The translations under genes were made by a program, and so were the position numbers. The notes under the pieces were generated by a model. The model made no database searches, was not told the origin of the DNA, and saw nothing but the letters and a program-made list of their open reading frames with translations. Positions 32,050 to 43,326 of a stretch of 64,000 bases of DNA are shown in pieces. Source of the DNA: Symbiodinium microadriaticum (Eukaryota; Sar; Dinophyceae; Suessiales; Symbiodiniaceae). Within the stretch, counting starts at the first letter, position 1, and each line of letters opens with the position of its first letter. Location of the stretch: the NCBI GenBank assembly GCA_001939145.1, contig LSRX01000473.1:326741-390740 (forward strand), read 5' to 3'.

Positions 32050-32350
32050 GCCTTCTGGTAGGGGTCATGCTGTCACAGCTGGTCTATGTTAGATTTCTGT
32101 CGCTTTGATTTCGGGATTGGGCTGCACTCGAGCTTGTAGCCCGAAACAAGGTTGGAGCACGTCCGCCAAAACAGGAAACACACATCCACACAACCCCATA
32201 TCCGAGACGCGGACACCAACACGGCAAATACCTTAAGCTTCTAACATTGCAAGGCGCTGTCGCTAAGAGTTGAACCTGCTGCAGCCAGCCACATGCCACC
32301 GCTGCAGCAGCCTTAAACCCTGAACGACTGAACCCCTGCAGACTCAACCC
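32050..32350 (-). other. Unique block with an 87-codon minus ORF
   Basis: Tract-free. The minus frame contains VSCFGGRAPTLFRATSSSAA. No splice borders or domain support it clearly. Confidence 0.3.
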
Positions 32351-32353
32351 TAA

Positions 32354-32472
32354 ATCTAGGACATTTTCAAGTGGATAGTTACCGTTATAGGAGCCTTCTT
32401 GAAGGTCTATATACCTTATAGAAGCCTTAGAGAAGCCCTATGTACCCTAAACTCCCCACCTGTAGTTTCCTT
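32354..32472. mobile_element. MITE family I copy
   Basis: 119 bases, the reverse complement of 43778-43895: TAGGACATTTTCAAGTGG at one end, CCACCTGTAGTTTCCTT at the other, and repeated GAAGGTATATA-like inner parts. Confidence 0.75.
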
Positions 32473-32689
32473 CAACTCAACCTCAAACCCAAAAGCCCTA
32501 AATCCTAGACCCCGCAACCCTAAAACTCAAAGTGGCAAATCCTAAACAAGACAAGCCGTACTGCCTGACTGATACAACTGATCCACACCATCGTGCGTGG
32601 AACATTAAGCCGAGAAGTAAGCACCTTAAGAATTAGGCTTGAAGGGTTTCAGACTCTATGGTTCTAGACAGAGCGCAGGGGTTGCTGGG

Positions 32690-32795
32690 TTGGCTAAGGG
32701 TTTCGAGTCTAAAGCCTAGGAATTTAGAGTCGAAATAACGTCTAGGATTGAGTCGAAAGTCTAGGAATTTAGAGTCTAAAGTCTAGGAATCGCAT
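32690..32795 (+). repeat. Short tandem GAGTCTAAAGTCTAGGAATT repeat
   Basis: Three to four imperfect units, directly beside the exon at 32809-32870. Confidence 0.75.
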
Positions 32796-32808
32796 CCCCC
32801 GCAGCCAC

Positions 32809-32870
32809 GATTTTGCCTCGATCAGGAAAGCGCTGTCCCGCACATCCATTTCCTCCTCGAAGAGCTGAAT
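32809..32870 (-). CDS. Candidate minus-strand exon, acidic helix
   Basis: Acceptor CTCCTCTTCGTCGCCGAG; 20 codons IQLFEEEMDVRDSAFLIEAK with very high GC3; donor GTGGCT (two bases into the next codon). The upstream bases are also open (NLLFVAE). It may belong to the same gene as 34141-34212; not proven. Confidence 0.5.
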
Positions 32871-33038
32871 CTCGGCGACGAAGAGGAGGTTCAGGGTTTA
32901 GGGGTTTCAGGGTCTATTAAGATTCAGGGTATAATGTACTTTAAGGTATAGGTTTAGGTAGGGTTTGGGAGTTCAGTTTGGGGGAGTGTTGCTGGCGCTC
33001 TCTTGCGCAGGTCTGAAGCTCAGTTAGCATAAGGTGTT

Positions 33039-33138
33039 GGTCCATGTGCCCCAATAGTATGTACTATATACTTTGCCCCCAAAGTACCCATACAGGGACT
33101 ACTCCCTAAGCCCTAAACCCTACTTTAAGGCCAAAGTT
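33039..33138. mobile_element. MITE family M copy split by telomere-like insert
   Basis: Matches the complement of 43147-43247: GGTCCATGTGCCCCAATAGT, CCCAAAGTACCCATACAGGG, ACTACTC. Then about 20 bases (33105-33124) of CCTAAGCCCTAAACCCTACT absent from the other copy, after which TAAGGCCAAAGT resumes the element before it diverges. Confidence 0.7.
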
Positions 33139-33633
33139 GGGGCTTGCGGCTTTAGGGCTTTTGTCTTCTGCCAAGGTTCAGGGCCACCAGCAACCTTTGG
33201 CAACCTTGAAGTGACGCAAGCCTTCAACTCTTACGCTCAGGGCTTAGGAGTAGTGAGTAGGGTTTATAGAGTATAAGGTTTATAAAAATGTGGGTTGGGG
33301 CTTATAGGGCATATCAGGCTTCGGATTTTTGATCGGTTTCCCAGCAATACATGGCCGGGCCTCCCAACCCTCAACCCTAAACCCTAAACCCTATTCCTTG
33401 TCTCTGATTTACTCTCCAACTTAGTTTAGGGCTTAGGGTTTAGTGTTTGGGGTTTAGGGTGCGAAGCACTATCGGGGTGCTTCGGTGATTCCAGCACAGA
33501 CTGTGTCGTCAGGCCGCATCCGTGCCTGTTGTGCAAGGCCGCCCCAACCCTAAATCCTAAACCCTAAACCCTAAGCCCTAAACCCTAAACTATGAGCGCA
33601 CACGTACACGCAGAGCGTCTCATGACTGTCTGT

Positions 33634-33672
33634 CTGCCTCTCTCTCTCTCTCTCTCTGCATCTCTCTCCTCT
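33634..33672 (+). repeat. TC microsatellite
   Basis: CT-dinucleotide run; could serve as the pyrimidine tract of the exon to its right. Confidence 0.9.
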
Positions 33673-33698
33673 GGGGTCACGCTGGGATCCAAGCGCCA

Positions 33699-33901
33699 TA
33701 GCCGACGGGTGCGCGAACGATGACGCGGATCACGCTCGCCTGCTGGACTACTTCGGGGAGCTGCGGTTGATGGTATAAATCCTGCATTACCCATAATGGG
33801 GAATGGTCCTTAAGGTCATGCAAGATTTATACTATCAATAGTATCTGAGTTCACAAACCCTGCTCTCTACACAAGCACGTGCGACCAAAGAAGAACTGTC
33901 T
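33699..33901 (+). CDS. Candidate plus-strand exons around a MITE-B intron
   Basis: After the TC run and GGATCCAAG, the plus strand reads AIADGCANDDADHARLLDYF then GELR up to 33764 (23 of 31 third positions G or C over the island from 33677). A GTTGATGG donor lies at the family B MITE terminus. With the acceptor at TATCTGAG (33850) the frame continues SQTLLSTQARATKEELSRVP to a GTAGCC donor. The element's own terminal AG gives a stop, so the intron would have to end seven bases beyond it. Confidence 0.4.
33763..33843 (+). mobile_element. MITE family B, short copy
   Basis: GCGGTTGATGGTATAAATCC at the left, GATTTATACTATCAATAG at the right, about 81 bases; it lacks the middle GGAATATACC portion of other copies. 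Confidence 0.8.
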
Positions 33902-34140
33902 CGTGTACCAGTAGCCACGCAGCTATAGCCGAAATACCCAGTGACCCAGTACCAAAACCGTGCTTACACTTTATAGGCGTTTTAGGGGCTCAACACGAGC
34001 ACCCAAAACCCCAAGACCCTGAAAGCAACGACCAAGCGCTGAAGGGCAACTTCCTGATACTTTAGGGTTTATGGTTTAGGGTTCAGGGCTTGGGGTTTAG
34101 GGTTTAGGGCTTAGGGTTTAGGCTTTAGGGTTTAGGGTTT

Positions 34141-34212
34141 CTGCTGCTCCGCGGTGAGGGAATTTAGGTTTTCGCTGGGGTCCCTTATCTTCTGAAGATC
34201 CCATTCCGAAGG
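34141..34212 (-). CDS. Candidate minus-strand exon
   Basis: Acceptor GGTGTCTGTGAG; 24 codons PSEWDLQKIRDPSENLNSLT then AEQQ. The 3' border is unclear because it runs into telomere-like sequence. Possibly a distal exon of gene B; phases do not yet join. Confidence 0.4.
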
Positions 34213-34359
34213 CTCACAGACACCAAACTCACCAAACCCTAAACCCCTAAAGTTTTTGTCCAGCGTTCCAGGCTCAGTACAGCCTAAACTGCGCTCTTGC
34301 CAAGAAGACTAACTCCAAATTGTCATTATAAGGAAGGCAGGGTCTTTGCTATGCTTCCG

Positions 34360-34520
34360 CTGAACCATAAACCCTAAACCCTTAAACCCTAAGCCCTAAA
34401 CCCCTAAACCCTAAACGCTAAACCCTAAACCCTAAACCCTAAACCCTAAACCCGGAACCCCTGAACCCTAAGCCCCTAAACCCCTAAACCCTAAACCTCA
34501 GACCCTCACTCTGAGAACTT
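34360..34520. repeat. Telomere-like array
   Basis: CCCTAAA units with CCCCTAAA variants; a second, opposite array is at 34625-34770. Confidence 0.9.
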
Positions 34521-35033
34521 GCTTTGATTAGTTCTTCCAAAGCACCCACCCAGGACAAGCTGAGCCTGAAAGCCGATCCACAAGCCCCAAGCCCCTAATT
34601 CCAGAAAGCCCTGTTTAGGCGTTTCGGGTTTGGGGTTTAGGGGTTGAGGGTTTAGAGTCTAGGGTTTAGGGGTTGAGGGGTTGAGGGTTTAGGGTTTAAG
34701 GTCAGGGGTTCAGGGTTTGGTTTCAGGGTTTAGGGTATAGGGGTTCAGGGGTTCAGGGTTTCGGGTTTAGGGCAGTAAGTCCCAATGCTCCAAAGCCTTT
34801 AACCCAAAGGATTCTTCTACGGTCCCATGCAGCGCTCCTCCGAATCTTGTAGCGATGCTCTTTACGACGCACTTCTTTACGAATCGGGATTCACGAACAT
34901 ATGTCCGGGGTAGATAAACGCTAAGCCCTAAACGCCTATACCCCAAACCCTAAACCGTATAAGATGTAAATCCTATATCTAGCCTTAACCCTAAACCCGA
35001 AACCCCATAAGCCCTTCGCCCTGAACCCCATAC

Positions 35034-37517
35034 CCCTGGTGGGCCCTCGGTGGAAGAACGATCTCTGAGGCCAGCATGAAGGTGAAGGACACCAGATGCT
35101 CTTCTCCCAACCTCAGCTGACTCAGGGTTTAGGGTTTAGGGTTATGTAGTGCCAAGGTCTTTTTGGACGGGGGGGATATAGGGTTATGTAGACGGGGGGA
35201 GGGGCTATTTGGGGGGGGGTTAAATACTGCTTCTGTTGTTAACGACGAAGACGCCTGTCTTAGCAATGCGGAGATTGAGCTTGCGATTTGCTGACTCACG
35301 GTTTCGGCTTTAGTGACTTTAGTGTTGAGGGGATTCACGGTTCAGTTGCTAATTCCAGTTTTGGCAGAGTGTAGAGCTACTTTAGGGAGGGAGAGTTAGA
35401 GAGATAATCCGGCGACTGTGATAATTGGCCCAGGGTAGAGCTTCTATATCAAAGCGAAGCTCTCTGGATGGAAAGAGTTGTGAAAGGCCTCAAACATCCC
35501 GGGGCTCCCACGTTCGGCGGCTCGGTCTCTATAAGGTTTACTGTTGGAATTTGTACCACGGCTACTTGCAGGGTTTCCATACGCGTCGTGTCCAGGTCTC
35601 TGGGTTTGGGGTTTAGGGTTGCAGGGTTTGCAGGGTCTACGGTTTGGAACCCTGCCAGAAACCCCACGTTTCTGGGGTCCTTCAGGGCACTGGCTGGAGG
35701 GAAAATCTCTAAGCCCCTTGGATCCAATAGGAACACAATGTTTTGTATACCTGTGATAGAGCTTATTTCCAAATCTACGAGGGCTTGGCATTTAGTTTCT
35801 ACACGCCCCTTTTATAGGTCCATAACAATCACGTTAAATGGTTCCTTGCTTTTCCTCAAGGGTCCAAGTACCGGATAATCGTATCCTCTCGCAAATCATA
35901 ACTTACACAACTGCTATCCGAAACCCAGGTACCCAATCATTGGGTCTTTTGGTCTATGTTGTCACAGAACAGAACCTAAACCCTAAAACATGATTGCACC
36001 CTTGTAGATCCCTTTAAATTTAAAGGGGTCCTTGTAGCACCCTTAAATTAAAGGATTCCCCAATGCCAAACATGAACAAGTCCTGAGAGCTCGGGTCCCG
36101 GGGTCTTTGGAATGCGTGCCTCGTCTTCATGCTGGCGGCGATGGGATACAGAAACGCCTGGCCGCAAAAAAAAATACGCAAAGGGATGGAAAGTCACACC
36201 TAAACCCTAAACCATAAACCCAAAACCCCAAACCCCAAACCCTAAACACCTGAACCCTAAACCCTTTAACACCTGAAGACGTTTATCCGCCTTAACGGGC
36301 CCTTTAGCCATCCGGGATTCAGACTCGGAGTGTACGGAAATGCTCTTTTCGGTTAAGCCGGCTTGTGATCTTCGGCTTTTGCGTCTGGGGCGAACCTGAC
36401 CTGAAGAGACTACAACCCCCCAAAAAAAAGAAAAAATAGAGGCCCAAGGAACTAGACTAGAGTATCGGGAGATTTATACATGTATAAATAGCAGGCAGCC
36501 CTAAGCAGAACGACTCACTGCCCCCAAAACGCACACCCTAAACCCATTCGGCTACAGCGGCCGCAGATTTGTAGGATCACGACCTTCTCAGCACTTGGCC
36601 GGTTTTTCAAGTCGCTGGGCCACCGTTTATGGAATGGCGGGCTTAGGGTTTAAGGTTTGGGGTTTAGGGTTAGGGTTTTAGGGTTTAGGGTTTAGGGTTT
36701 ATAAGGCTTAGGGCTTAGGGTTTAAGGTTTGGGATTTCGGCCGTGGGGTTTGGGCCGAAGTGATGTGCTAAGCTCGCGCCTATTAGCCTATGCTGGGGCC
36801 GCCATGTCCTGTCCTCTCGTGCTCTAGAACAGCCCTTAGCATCGAAATAGCCCAAAAGCCTTATATAATAGGGTCTTTGGGCCCAAAAGCCTTAAAGGAT
36901 GAGACCTTTGAGGGTAAGACCAGGTAGAGGCCTGAAATCCTGAAAACAAGTTTTGGACAATAGCCTAGGCCTTTGCCTCCGTCCCAGATCTCTGGCACGG
37001 AAACCCTAAACCCCTACACCCCTAAGCCCCTATAAACCCTAAACCCTAAACCCTAAACCCCTAAACCCCTAAACCCCTAAACGATTTAGAATGCAAACCC
37101 CCGATGTGGCACCCTCTGCTAAAAACAAAAACCTTAGACTCTGAAGCCTAAACCACACCCGTTGTACTGCCACAGGCTACCATTCCCATCCCTCGGGCTG
37201 TGCTCCTTGAGGGCTGCAACCGAGACTGCATCTTAGGGTTTGGGGATTAGGGTTTAGGGTTTAGGGTTTAGGGATTAGGGTTTAGGGTTTAGGGTGATAT
37301 ATTTCTTGTGAGGTTCAGGATTCTTCCCCTCTGGCGCTTTAAGAATATCGGGCTGCAGTAGCCGTATAGCACACAGGGATCGCAACACGAAGGAGCCGCC
37401 AGTATTCTAGTGCGGGCTGGCACCGTGCAGCGAAGTTGTGTTGTGGTATTGCGGGAATGTGGTCTTGCGTTCTTCGAGCATTCTGTCGCAGAGCATCAGA
37501 TGTTTCTGACGCAGCCA
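35034..37517 (-). CDS. Gene B: multi-exon protein of unknown function (partial)
   Basis: Minus-strand exons in order: 37424-37517 (WLRQKHLMLCDRMLEERKTT...), 37181-37213 (PQGAQPEGWE), 36544-36641 (PPFHKRWPSDLKNRPSAEKV, VILQICGRCSRM), 36273-36400 (QVRPRRKSRRSQAGLTEKSI, SVHSESESR; TCTCTTCAG acceptor, CAG|GTGTTA donor), 36067-36157 (AFLYPIAASMKTRHAFQRPR; T9-rich acceptor, GC donor), 35641-35750 (IQNIVFLLDPRGLEIFPPAS, ALKDPRNVGFLAGFQT) and 35034-35116 (LRLGEEHLVSFTFMLASEIV). Codon phases fit at five of six joins; the first join does not, so an exon is missing there. A disordered exon at about 35498-35605 (RPGHDAYGNPASSRG) also fits, and 34821-34859 may follow. Arg/Ser-rich and Cys-x2-Cys parts are visible, but no family is recognised. 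The intron 36158-36272 is almost all CCCTAAA-like. Confidence 0.65.
35856..35957. mobile_element. MITE family G copy
   Basis: AAGGGTCCAAGTACCGG left; complement of AGACCAAAAGACCCAATGAT right; lies in the gene B intron between exons 36067 and 35750. Confidence 0.7.
36833..36920. mobile_element. MITE family C, 88-bp copy
   Basis: CCCTTAGCATCGAAATAGCC to GAGGGTAAGAC; 3-base flanks CAG on both sides (36830-36832 and 36921-36923). Lies in a gene B intron. Confidence 0.9.
37004..37090. repeat. Telomere-like array
   Basis: CCCTAAA and CCCCTAAA units in a gene B intron; opposite-strand units occur at 37231-37295. Confidence 0.9.
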
Positions 37518-37755
37518 CTAATTAAGCGATGATCTTGCACCCCAAATCCAAAAAAATACTGAGACTGGGCGCCTGTTGCATCCACTCGTTCATGAGTACA
37601 CCACGAAGGCCTTGCAGTCGATATGGCACCTGGCAATACTTACGAAGGCAGAAGCTTCCAAGCCTTGCGCTCCCATATGAAGTCGGGTATACATGACAAT
37701 GAAGGATCAGCAAGGATTTCGGTCGGTATGTACAGATAGTTGCATATGTGTCTGT

Positions 37756-37772
37756 CTATCTCTCTCCCTCTC

Positions 37773-37816
<44 letters not shown>

Positions 37817-37880
37817 CAGATATGTACATATGCATATTAGTATATATATATTTCATCTCTCTCTCTCTCTCTCTCTCCCT
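37756..37880. repeat. TC and TA microsatellites
   Basis: CT runs at 37756-37803 and 37854-37879 flank a TA-rich part. The Ser/Leu-rich ORF over it is an artefact. Confidence 0.95.
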
Positions 37881-38105
37881 TGGAACATTCTTGAGTAAAA
37901 GTAGAGAAATGCGAATATCAGTAATGAGAAAAATCCTACCTCAGATCACAGCTTCAACGCTCAATCCTGCGCCCGAAGCCCCCACTGAACCCCGAAACCC
38001 TCAACCCTTCACCCTAAACCCTATCTACCTCAAAGTAGCAGAAACCCTAGAAGCTGAATTTCGACCCTGAACTCGCCTCTGAAAGCTCTTGACCTAACTA
38101 ATGTA

Positions 38106-38202
38106 GGGGCTTCAATGATTAGAATAGGGCTTTGGGGTATATTCTTGTACTTCAATTACAAGGAGGAAGCCCCAAAATAGTATAGGTAATTGTTAAGGCC
38201 CC
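38106..38202. mobile_element. MITE family F copy
   Basis: GGGGCTTCAATGATTAGAAT left, complement of GGGGCCTTAACAATTACCTA right, TA on both flanks (38104-38105 and 38203-38204). Confidence 0.75.
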
Positions 38203-38669
38203 TATACTACCGTAGTCATGGCAACTGTGGTATATCGCGGTTTGAAAGAGCCAGCGCTCCCTATTTAAGATCAATTCCATATTCAAGTGTTCGGGTTTAG
38301 GGTTTAGGGTCTATTTTCTGAGACCACCATGTTAGTACTTATGTATGATTTTGAAGGGTAGAAAACCCCCATGATTCAGCGGCCATAAGTCATCACCTAC
38401 GACCCCTAAACCCTACACCCTAAACCCACGGCTGTTCCCCTAAACCCCAAACCCTAACCCCAAACCCCACAAAACCCCTGCCCAAAAAGCAACCGGAACT
38501 TTCCGAACTTTTGGGAAAGCTTGCTGTAGGGCTGCTTATAGTACTTTAGGGTTTTGGGGTTTAGCGTATAGGGTTAAGGCTCGTACGATTGCGGGCCCAC
38601 ATGCTATGGCTGCAAGAGCTCGAGCCCCAAAACAAAGTACCACCCTGAATCCCACCCTTAGCCCCAAAC

Positions 38670-41015
38670 CCGTGTGCGCCTTGAAGACAAACGCAGGGTT
38701 CTCTGGCGGCTCTCCCTCCTGAGGGTTGATTTTCGACGGGCTGTATAAACTAGAAAATGAGATATCATCTTGGGTTGAGGCTTCAGAGGGTTTATGAATC
38801 ACTATAAGCCCTAAGGCCTAAACCCAATTTCGAGAGTTGAGGCTTCAGGGTTCGGGCTCATGGGGTGAGGGCTTCGCGGGTCTTTGGGCAACTCTGCCAC
38901 TATACCGCATGCACCGTGCAAAAACGAAACTATGAGGCAAGCATGCAGCCTTGGGAGGCTCAGAGAACAAAGGACCTGAACATAGACCACCCTCAAAGGA
39001 CTCATATTTTAGGGCTTTTGGGCCCAAAGACCCTATTATATAAGGCTTTTGGGCTATTTTGATGCTAAGGGTAAAGCATAGTGCCGCCCCATTCAGGAAC
39101 CTACAAGAAAAGCATGTTGAAGCCTTGTAACCACCCATAAACCGCCATAAACCTCTTTTAAATTTTAGAGCCTGAACCCGAAACCTCAAGCCTAAACCCC
39201 AAAACCCCTTAACCCGCAGAGCCTAAACCAAAAACCCCTATAAACCCTAAACCCCCCTTAACCCCCAGAGCCTAAACCCTACACCTCTAAACCCTAAACC
39301 CCCAGAGCCTAAACCCTAAACCCCTAAACCCTTAACCACCAGAGCCTAAACCCTGCACCATGACCTCTCCCTAACCCTCGAGGTACCTTTTATATAGGGC
39401 CCTAGGGGCTCTAGTGCCCTCTAAGGTACCTGGAGGGTTAGGGTCTCATCATGAAAAAAACCAGGGCGTTTAGGGCTGGGGCACCGTGGAGCTCTCGGAG
39501 TATATGCCTTCACCAACCTACACCATGAATTCCTACGTAAACAACTGTTGGGCTGGGGTTTAGGGTTTAGCGCTTAGGGCTTAGGGTTTAGGGCTTTTAG
39601 GCTTTAGGGGTTTAGGGTTTAGGGGTTAGGGGTTTAGGGGTTTAGGGTTTAGGGGTTTAGGGTTTAGGGGTTTAGGGGTTGATGATATAAATCCTGCAGT
39701 ACCCATCATAAGGAATATACCATAATTCCCATAGCGTAAGGGGCGTTAAGGTAATGAAGGATTTATCATCAACAGCGCGTGGGTCGTTCTCTCAATTAGG
39801 ATTCCCTCTTAGGGTTTAGATTTAGGGCCTAAAGCTATGTTGGGGGCATGGGATTTTGTCGGGCTCATAACGAGGTGAAGCGGTTTAGGGCTTAGGGATG
39901 GGTAGTTCTCGGAATTTCGGGTCCTTCTTAGGGTACTTTTTATATCGACCTATAAAGTCTGTTCTGGGGGGCCCTAAAAGCCGGGACCTTGGTTTAGGGA
40001 ACTGGCCACATGGGATTTTTTGTCGGACAGAAGGGGGTTGAAACAGGATGTTCTAATTAAGGCCAGGTTTAGGGGTCTAGGGGTTTAGGGGTTTAGGGGT
40101 TTAGGGGTTTAGGGGTTGAGGGGTTTAGGGTTTAGGGGTTTAGGGTTGAGGGTTTTAGGGTTTAGTAGGGAGAATTCACAGGGGCCACATTGCAGCAGCG
40201 AGGCATCTTGACACCTAGCCTTTGGCCGTAAGCACAAGCCTCTCCCCTCAAGGCCAGAAGCTCGGCGCCAAACGTGGCAGCAAAGTTCGATCTCATCCTG
40301 GCTGCATGCGGCTTAGCGGTCAGGGATCAAGGTTTAAACAGGTTTAGAGTTAGGTTCCGGCTCGGAGAGCACCGATTTGCGGGCTTAGTCTAGCGTTGCT
40401 ATGTTTTCCGACTTGCACGCAGGATACTCCAGGAACCAAAAGCGCTCAAACGCCAGTTTCTTCTGCCACCCTCGGAGATCTGAAAACCCGAACAGACAAA
40501 TGCTCGTTTATGACTTTGGATTGGAGGCAGAACTGCAAATGAGCGCCTGCGCAAGCTTGCCCCATCATCATTACATTCGTCCGTATGTGCATAACCCTAA
40601 ACCCTAAAACCCTAAACTCTCAACCCAAAAACCCTGAACTCTAAACCCTAAACCGTATGTGCATGTTGCATGTGCATGTTTGACTGGCCGGCCGTGCAAC
40701 CACGTGGATGTAAGTGCACATACATCGCAACTCCCAGGTGGGCACATCCGAACAAACCAGTTGGCTACGGTGGTACGCTCAGCTTTCACTTGCTAATTGG
40801 ACCGTGTCACGCAAAAGATTTCAAAGCCTTATGAGCCGCACCGAGTGTGGTCCTAAATCGTGAACCCGAAATTCTAAAAGCAAATCTTAAACCCGACATG
40901 CTACACCTGAAAAGCCTATAAAGTCTAAACTCTAAATCACCTGAACCCTTCGGGCCTGCCGAAAGCCTCCAATGCTGGTGTGCATGTTGAAGAGTGCCTT
41001 GCGCAGCCGCCCCAT
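38670..41015 (-). CDS. Gene C: candidate multi-exon gene, start exon proposed
   Basis: First exon 40947-41015 begins ATG and encodes MGRLRKALFNMHTSIGGFRQ then ARR, with a GTTCAG donor. It is GC3-rich and has no AG acceptor in front, consistent with an initiating exon. Exon 40189-40311 joins in phase 0: PHAARMRSNFAATFGAELLA, LRGEACAYGQRLGVKMPRCC and onward, 41 codons, donor GTGGCC. Downstream islands on the same strand are near 38815-38895 (LPKDPRSPHPMSPNPEAS) and 38670-38740 (PSKINPQEGEPPENPAFVFK; acceptor TTCTAGTTTATACAG, donor GTTTGG). Joins between 40189 and 38740 are unresolved. It may be the 5' part of gene B. Product unknown. Confidence 0.45.
38984..39071. mobile_element. MITE family C, 88-bp copy (inverted)
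   Basis: Same 88-base length and core GGCTTTTGGGCCCAAAGACC; outermost bases at the left are changed, and no flanking duplication is visible. Confidence 0.85.
39369..39443. mobile_element. MITE family D copy with TSD
   Basis: CCCTAACCCTCGAGGTACC to GGTACCTGGAGGGTTAGGG; 3-base flanks TCT on both sides (39366-39368 and 39444-39446). Confidence 0.85.
39540..39676 (+). repeat. Telomere-like array
   Basis: TTTAGGG/TTTAGGGG units running directly into the MITE B copy; a further array is at 40065-40165. Confidence 0.9.
39677..39775 (+). mobile_element. MITE family B copy
   Basis: GGTTGATGATATAAATCCTG to GGATTTATCATCAACAG. Termini read GT...AG on the plus strand, but the left flank is telomere-like, so no exon is seen there. 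Confidence 0.8.
39900..40007. mobile_element. MITE family J, diverged copy
   Basis: GGGTAGTTCTCGGAATTTCG left end as in 51125-51223; the right half is only loosely similar. Confidence 0.45.
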
Positions 41016-41810
41016 GAAGGTTGGGGGTTTAGGGTTTAGGGTTTAGGGTTTAGGGTTTAGGGTTTAGGGTGGGGTGGGGTGGATTTTAGGGCTTGGGGTT
41101 CAGAGTCCAAGGTCCCGGGAAGGTGCAGGAAGATTGGACCTTTGACAAGAACTGTCCCCAGATGTTGAGGACACCTGTACTTGTTGGATCCTCTGTCCCT
41201 ACTTGAAACGACGGCCCCCCGACTGCCCTTGGCTCTTTGCTTCCCAACTTTTGAAGCGGAAGCAGGTGTGGGTTGTAGAGGAAGTTGGTAGTATCGAAGA
41301 CCTGACAGCACCCACTTGCGTCCTGGCAAGCAAAATCCTCCATTCTCGAACCGGAATGCTCTCGTGAGACCTGAAAGCATCCAAAATACACAAATCTATC
41401 CCAAACCCAGATGCGCCTGCCCGCCCGTCCAGGGAATCAGGATACCGCCCAACTCGAAACGGACGTACTCGTTCTTGTCGAAGTTTACCCTTCGCAAGCA
41501 AACCCTCCAGTCAAGCGTCTTGGTGTTTAGGGCTTGCGGCTGTAGAGATTTCACAACACTTCTATGATTCAGAGAACCCAAGGAAAGTACATGTTCCAGT
41601 GTGTCCGCCAACATGGTGTCTCCAATTCAGGACACCAGAAACAGAAGTCTCAACATGTGAAGCTGCAAGAAAGCCTACGACTTAGAGTCGCAGACGCGAG
41701 ACTCTCACACTGTTTCGCTCGGAGATACGCGGATTGCTCAGACTCCCTTTTTCCTACTACAGGTTTTCAGGATCCCAGACTAGTAGGGGCTTGCGGGTCT
41801 AACTAAGGAT
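41016..41810. other. Tract-poor block with overlapping ORFs
   Basis: Up to three overlapping minus frames of about 100 codons (41057-41501) and plus frames of about 80 codons (41316-41806). Frames overlap, and several internal CAG|GT sites exist, so exons are likely but not separable by eye. A telomere-like array is at 41027-41070. Confidence 0.35.
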
Positions 41811-43146
41811 GCGAATAACCTAGCTAAATCCCAAAACCTGAACCTTGAACCTTGACCTCTAGATCCCAAAGCCCCTAAAGACTAAACCCTAACTAAGCCT
41901 TAACCCAAACCATAAGACCCTAAACCATCGTCTCGTGGTCGCTGCCTACAAACACGTAGGAAGCCACTAGCCCAATCTCGAAAATTATTGATCCTTAGAG
42001 CTGCCGAAGTCTTATATTTTGGAGTATATTCCTATTCCTATATTCCGAAGGGACCAGAGATGATTCGATGATACACCATGTGGCGCATTGGGTTTAGGAT
42101 TTAGGCCTGTGCGGGCTATGATTCATAATTAATTACATGCGGGCCGACACGATTGACCTTGAAAGCCATCACTGCTCCAGCTCCTGTTTATGCTGCTTCT
42201 GCTGCCACTGCCACTGTCACCACGACGACGACGACTTCTTCGTCAACGAAGACCGAATATTTCTACTAGCACTACTTGCAACCTTTGCTATTCGTGTAAG
42301 CCCAAGATCTGAAGCCAATGCCCAGATTTGGGGTGCTACATTCCACGGCCCGAACGCGAGTTCCGGAAATCCCTGGGAATTCCCTTAACCGAAATAAGCC
42401 GAAAGACCTAAGAAAGTTTGACCCTGTGAGTCCTAACACACTGATGGCAACACATGCTTCGGCAGGTGCTTCACGCCCGCCTTAATTCACAAGTATCGCG
42501 GTAGCCATCGCGAAGCTCTATTCCACCTCGAAAGTTGGCTAGGTCCAGGGTTGAGGAACCCTAAACCCGTGTCTCCAGTGACTTAAGATGAGATAGCCGG
42601 TTCCGAATTTTGGGTGTCCCCTCCTCACGAATCACCGGCACTTGTAATCAGAGCTCCAGCCTGGTTTTTTGAAATTCGAGGCCTGGGAAACTTCTACACA
42701 GTCATGAAAAGTTACTAGACCGACGGAGCCCACAAGAAAGCCCCGCAAACTCACTCGCCGGTTCAAATGATTCTGCAGAGCCCACCTTGTGGCACAACTG
42801 TGGATTCTCAATTTAGTGTTCCTCTGAAGTTGCAACTTCTGCTTCCTGTACACCCCGAACTGTAAACGCCAGAAATCCTCCCTCGGACTTTGGGGGAAGT
42901 AAGTTGAGATGAAGCGGTTCTTTTGTCTTCACCGAGGATCCTGTGGCCCGAAGCCACCATGGAAACCTCGACGTCTTGCTACTGTCTGGTCATCCTAGAT
43001 ATTGCTGTTGTCCAGTGTGGGGCTTGCAATTACGGACTTACCGCTACAGTAAGCTGCTGTTCCTTCAACCCTCAAGCCCTCAGATGAACCTTCTAGACTC
43101 TGAGCCCTAAACCCTTAGCTCAGGAACCTGCCTTGTCGGTAACCCT
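41811..43146. other. Tract-poor block, no firm gene
   Basis: Few tracts (41880-41935). A CTG/GAC-rich part at 42170-42240 gives a Cys/His/Asp-rich ORF that reflects composition. No splice-bounded exon is convincing. Confidence 0.35.
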
Positions 43147-43247
43147 AAGGGTCCGTGTACCCAAATGGTATATACTTTGGCCTTAGAGTAGTCCCTGTAT
43201 AGGCACTTTGGGGCCAAAATACATGCTATTTGAATACATGGACCCTT
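43147..43247. mobile_element. MITE family M copy (uninterrupted)
   Basis: AAGGGTCCGTGTACCCAAAT to ACATGGACCCTT; palindromic core TTTGGCC...GGCCAAAA. The reference for the split copy at 33039-33138. Its ends resemble family G. Confidence 0.75.
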
Positions 43248-43326
43248 TGGGTAAGGGCGCTTTCATGTTTCATGGAAACTCAGCCAAGGATCTTGTGAAG
43301 CCTTGCCAAAGCAAGCGGCGACCCAC

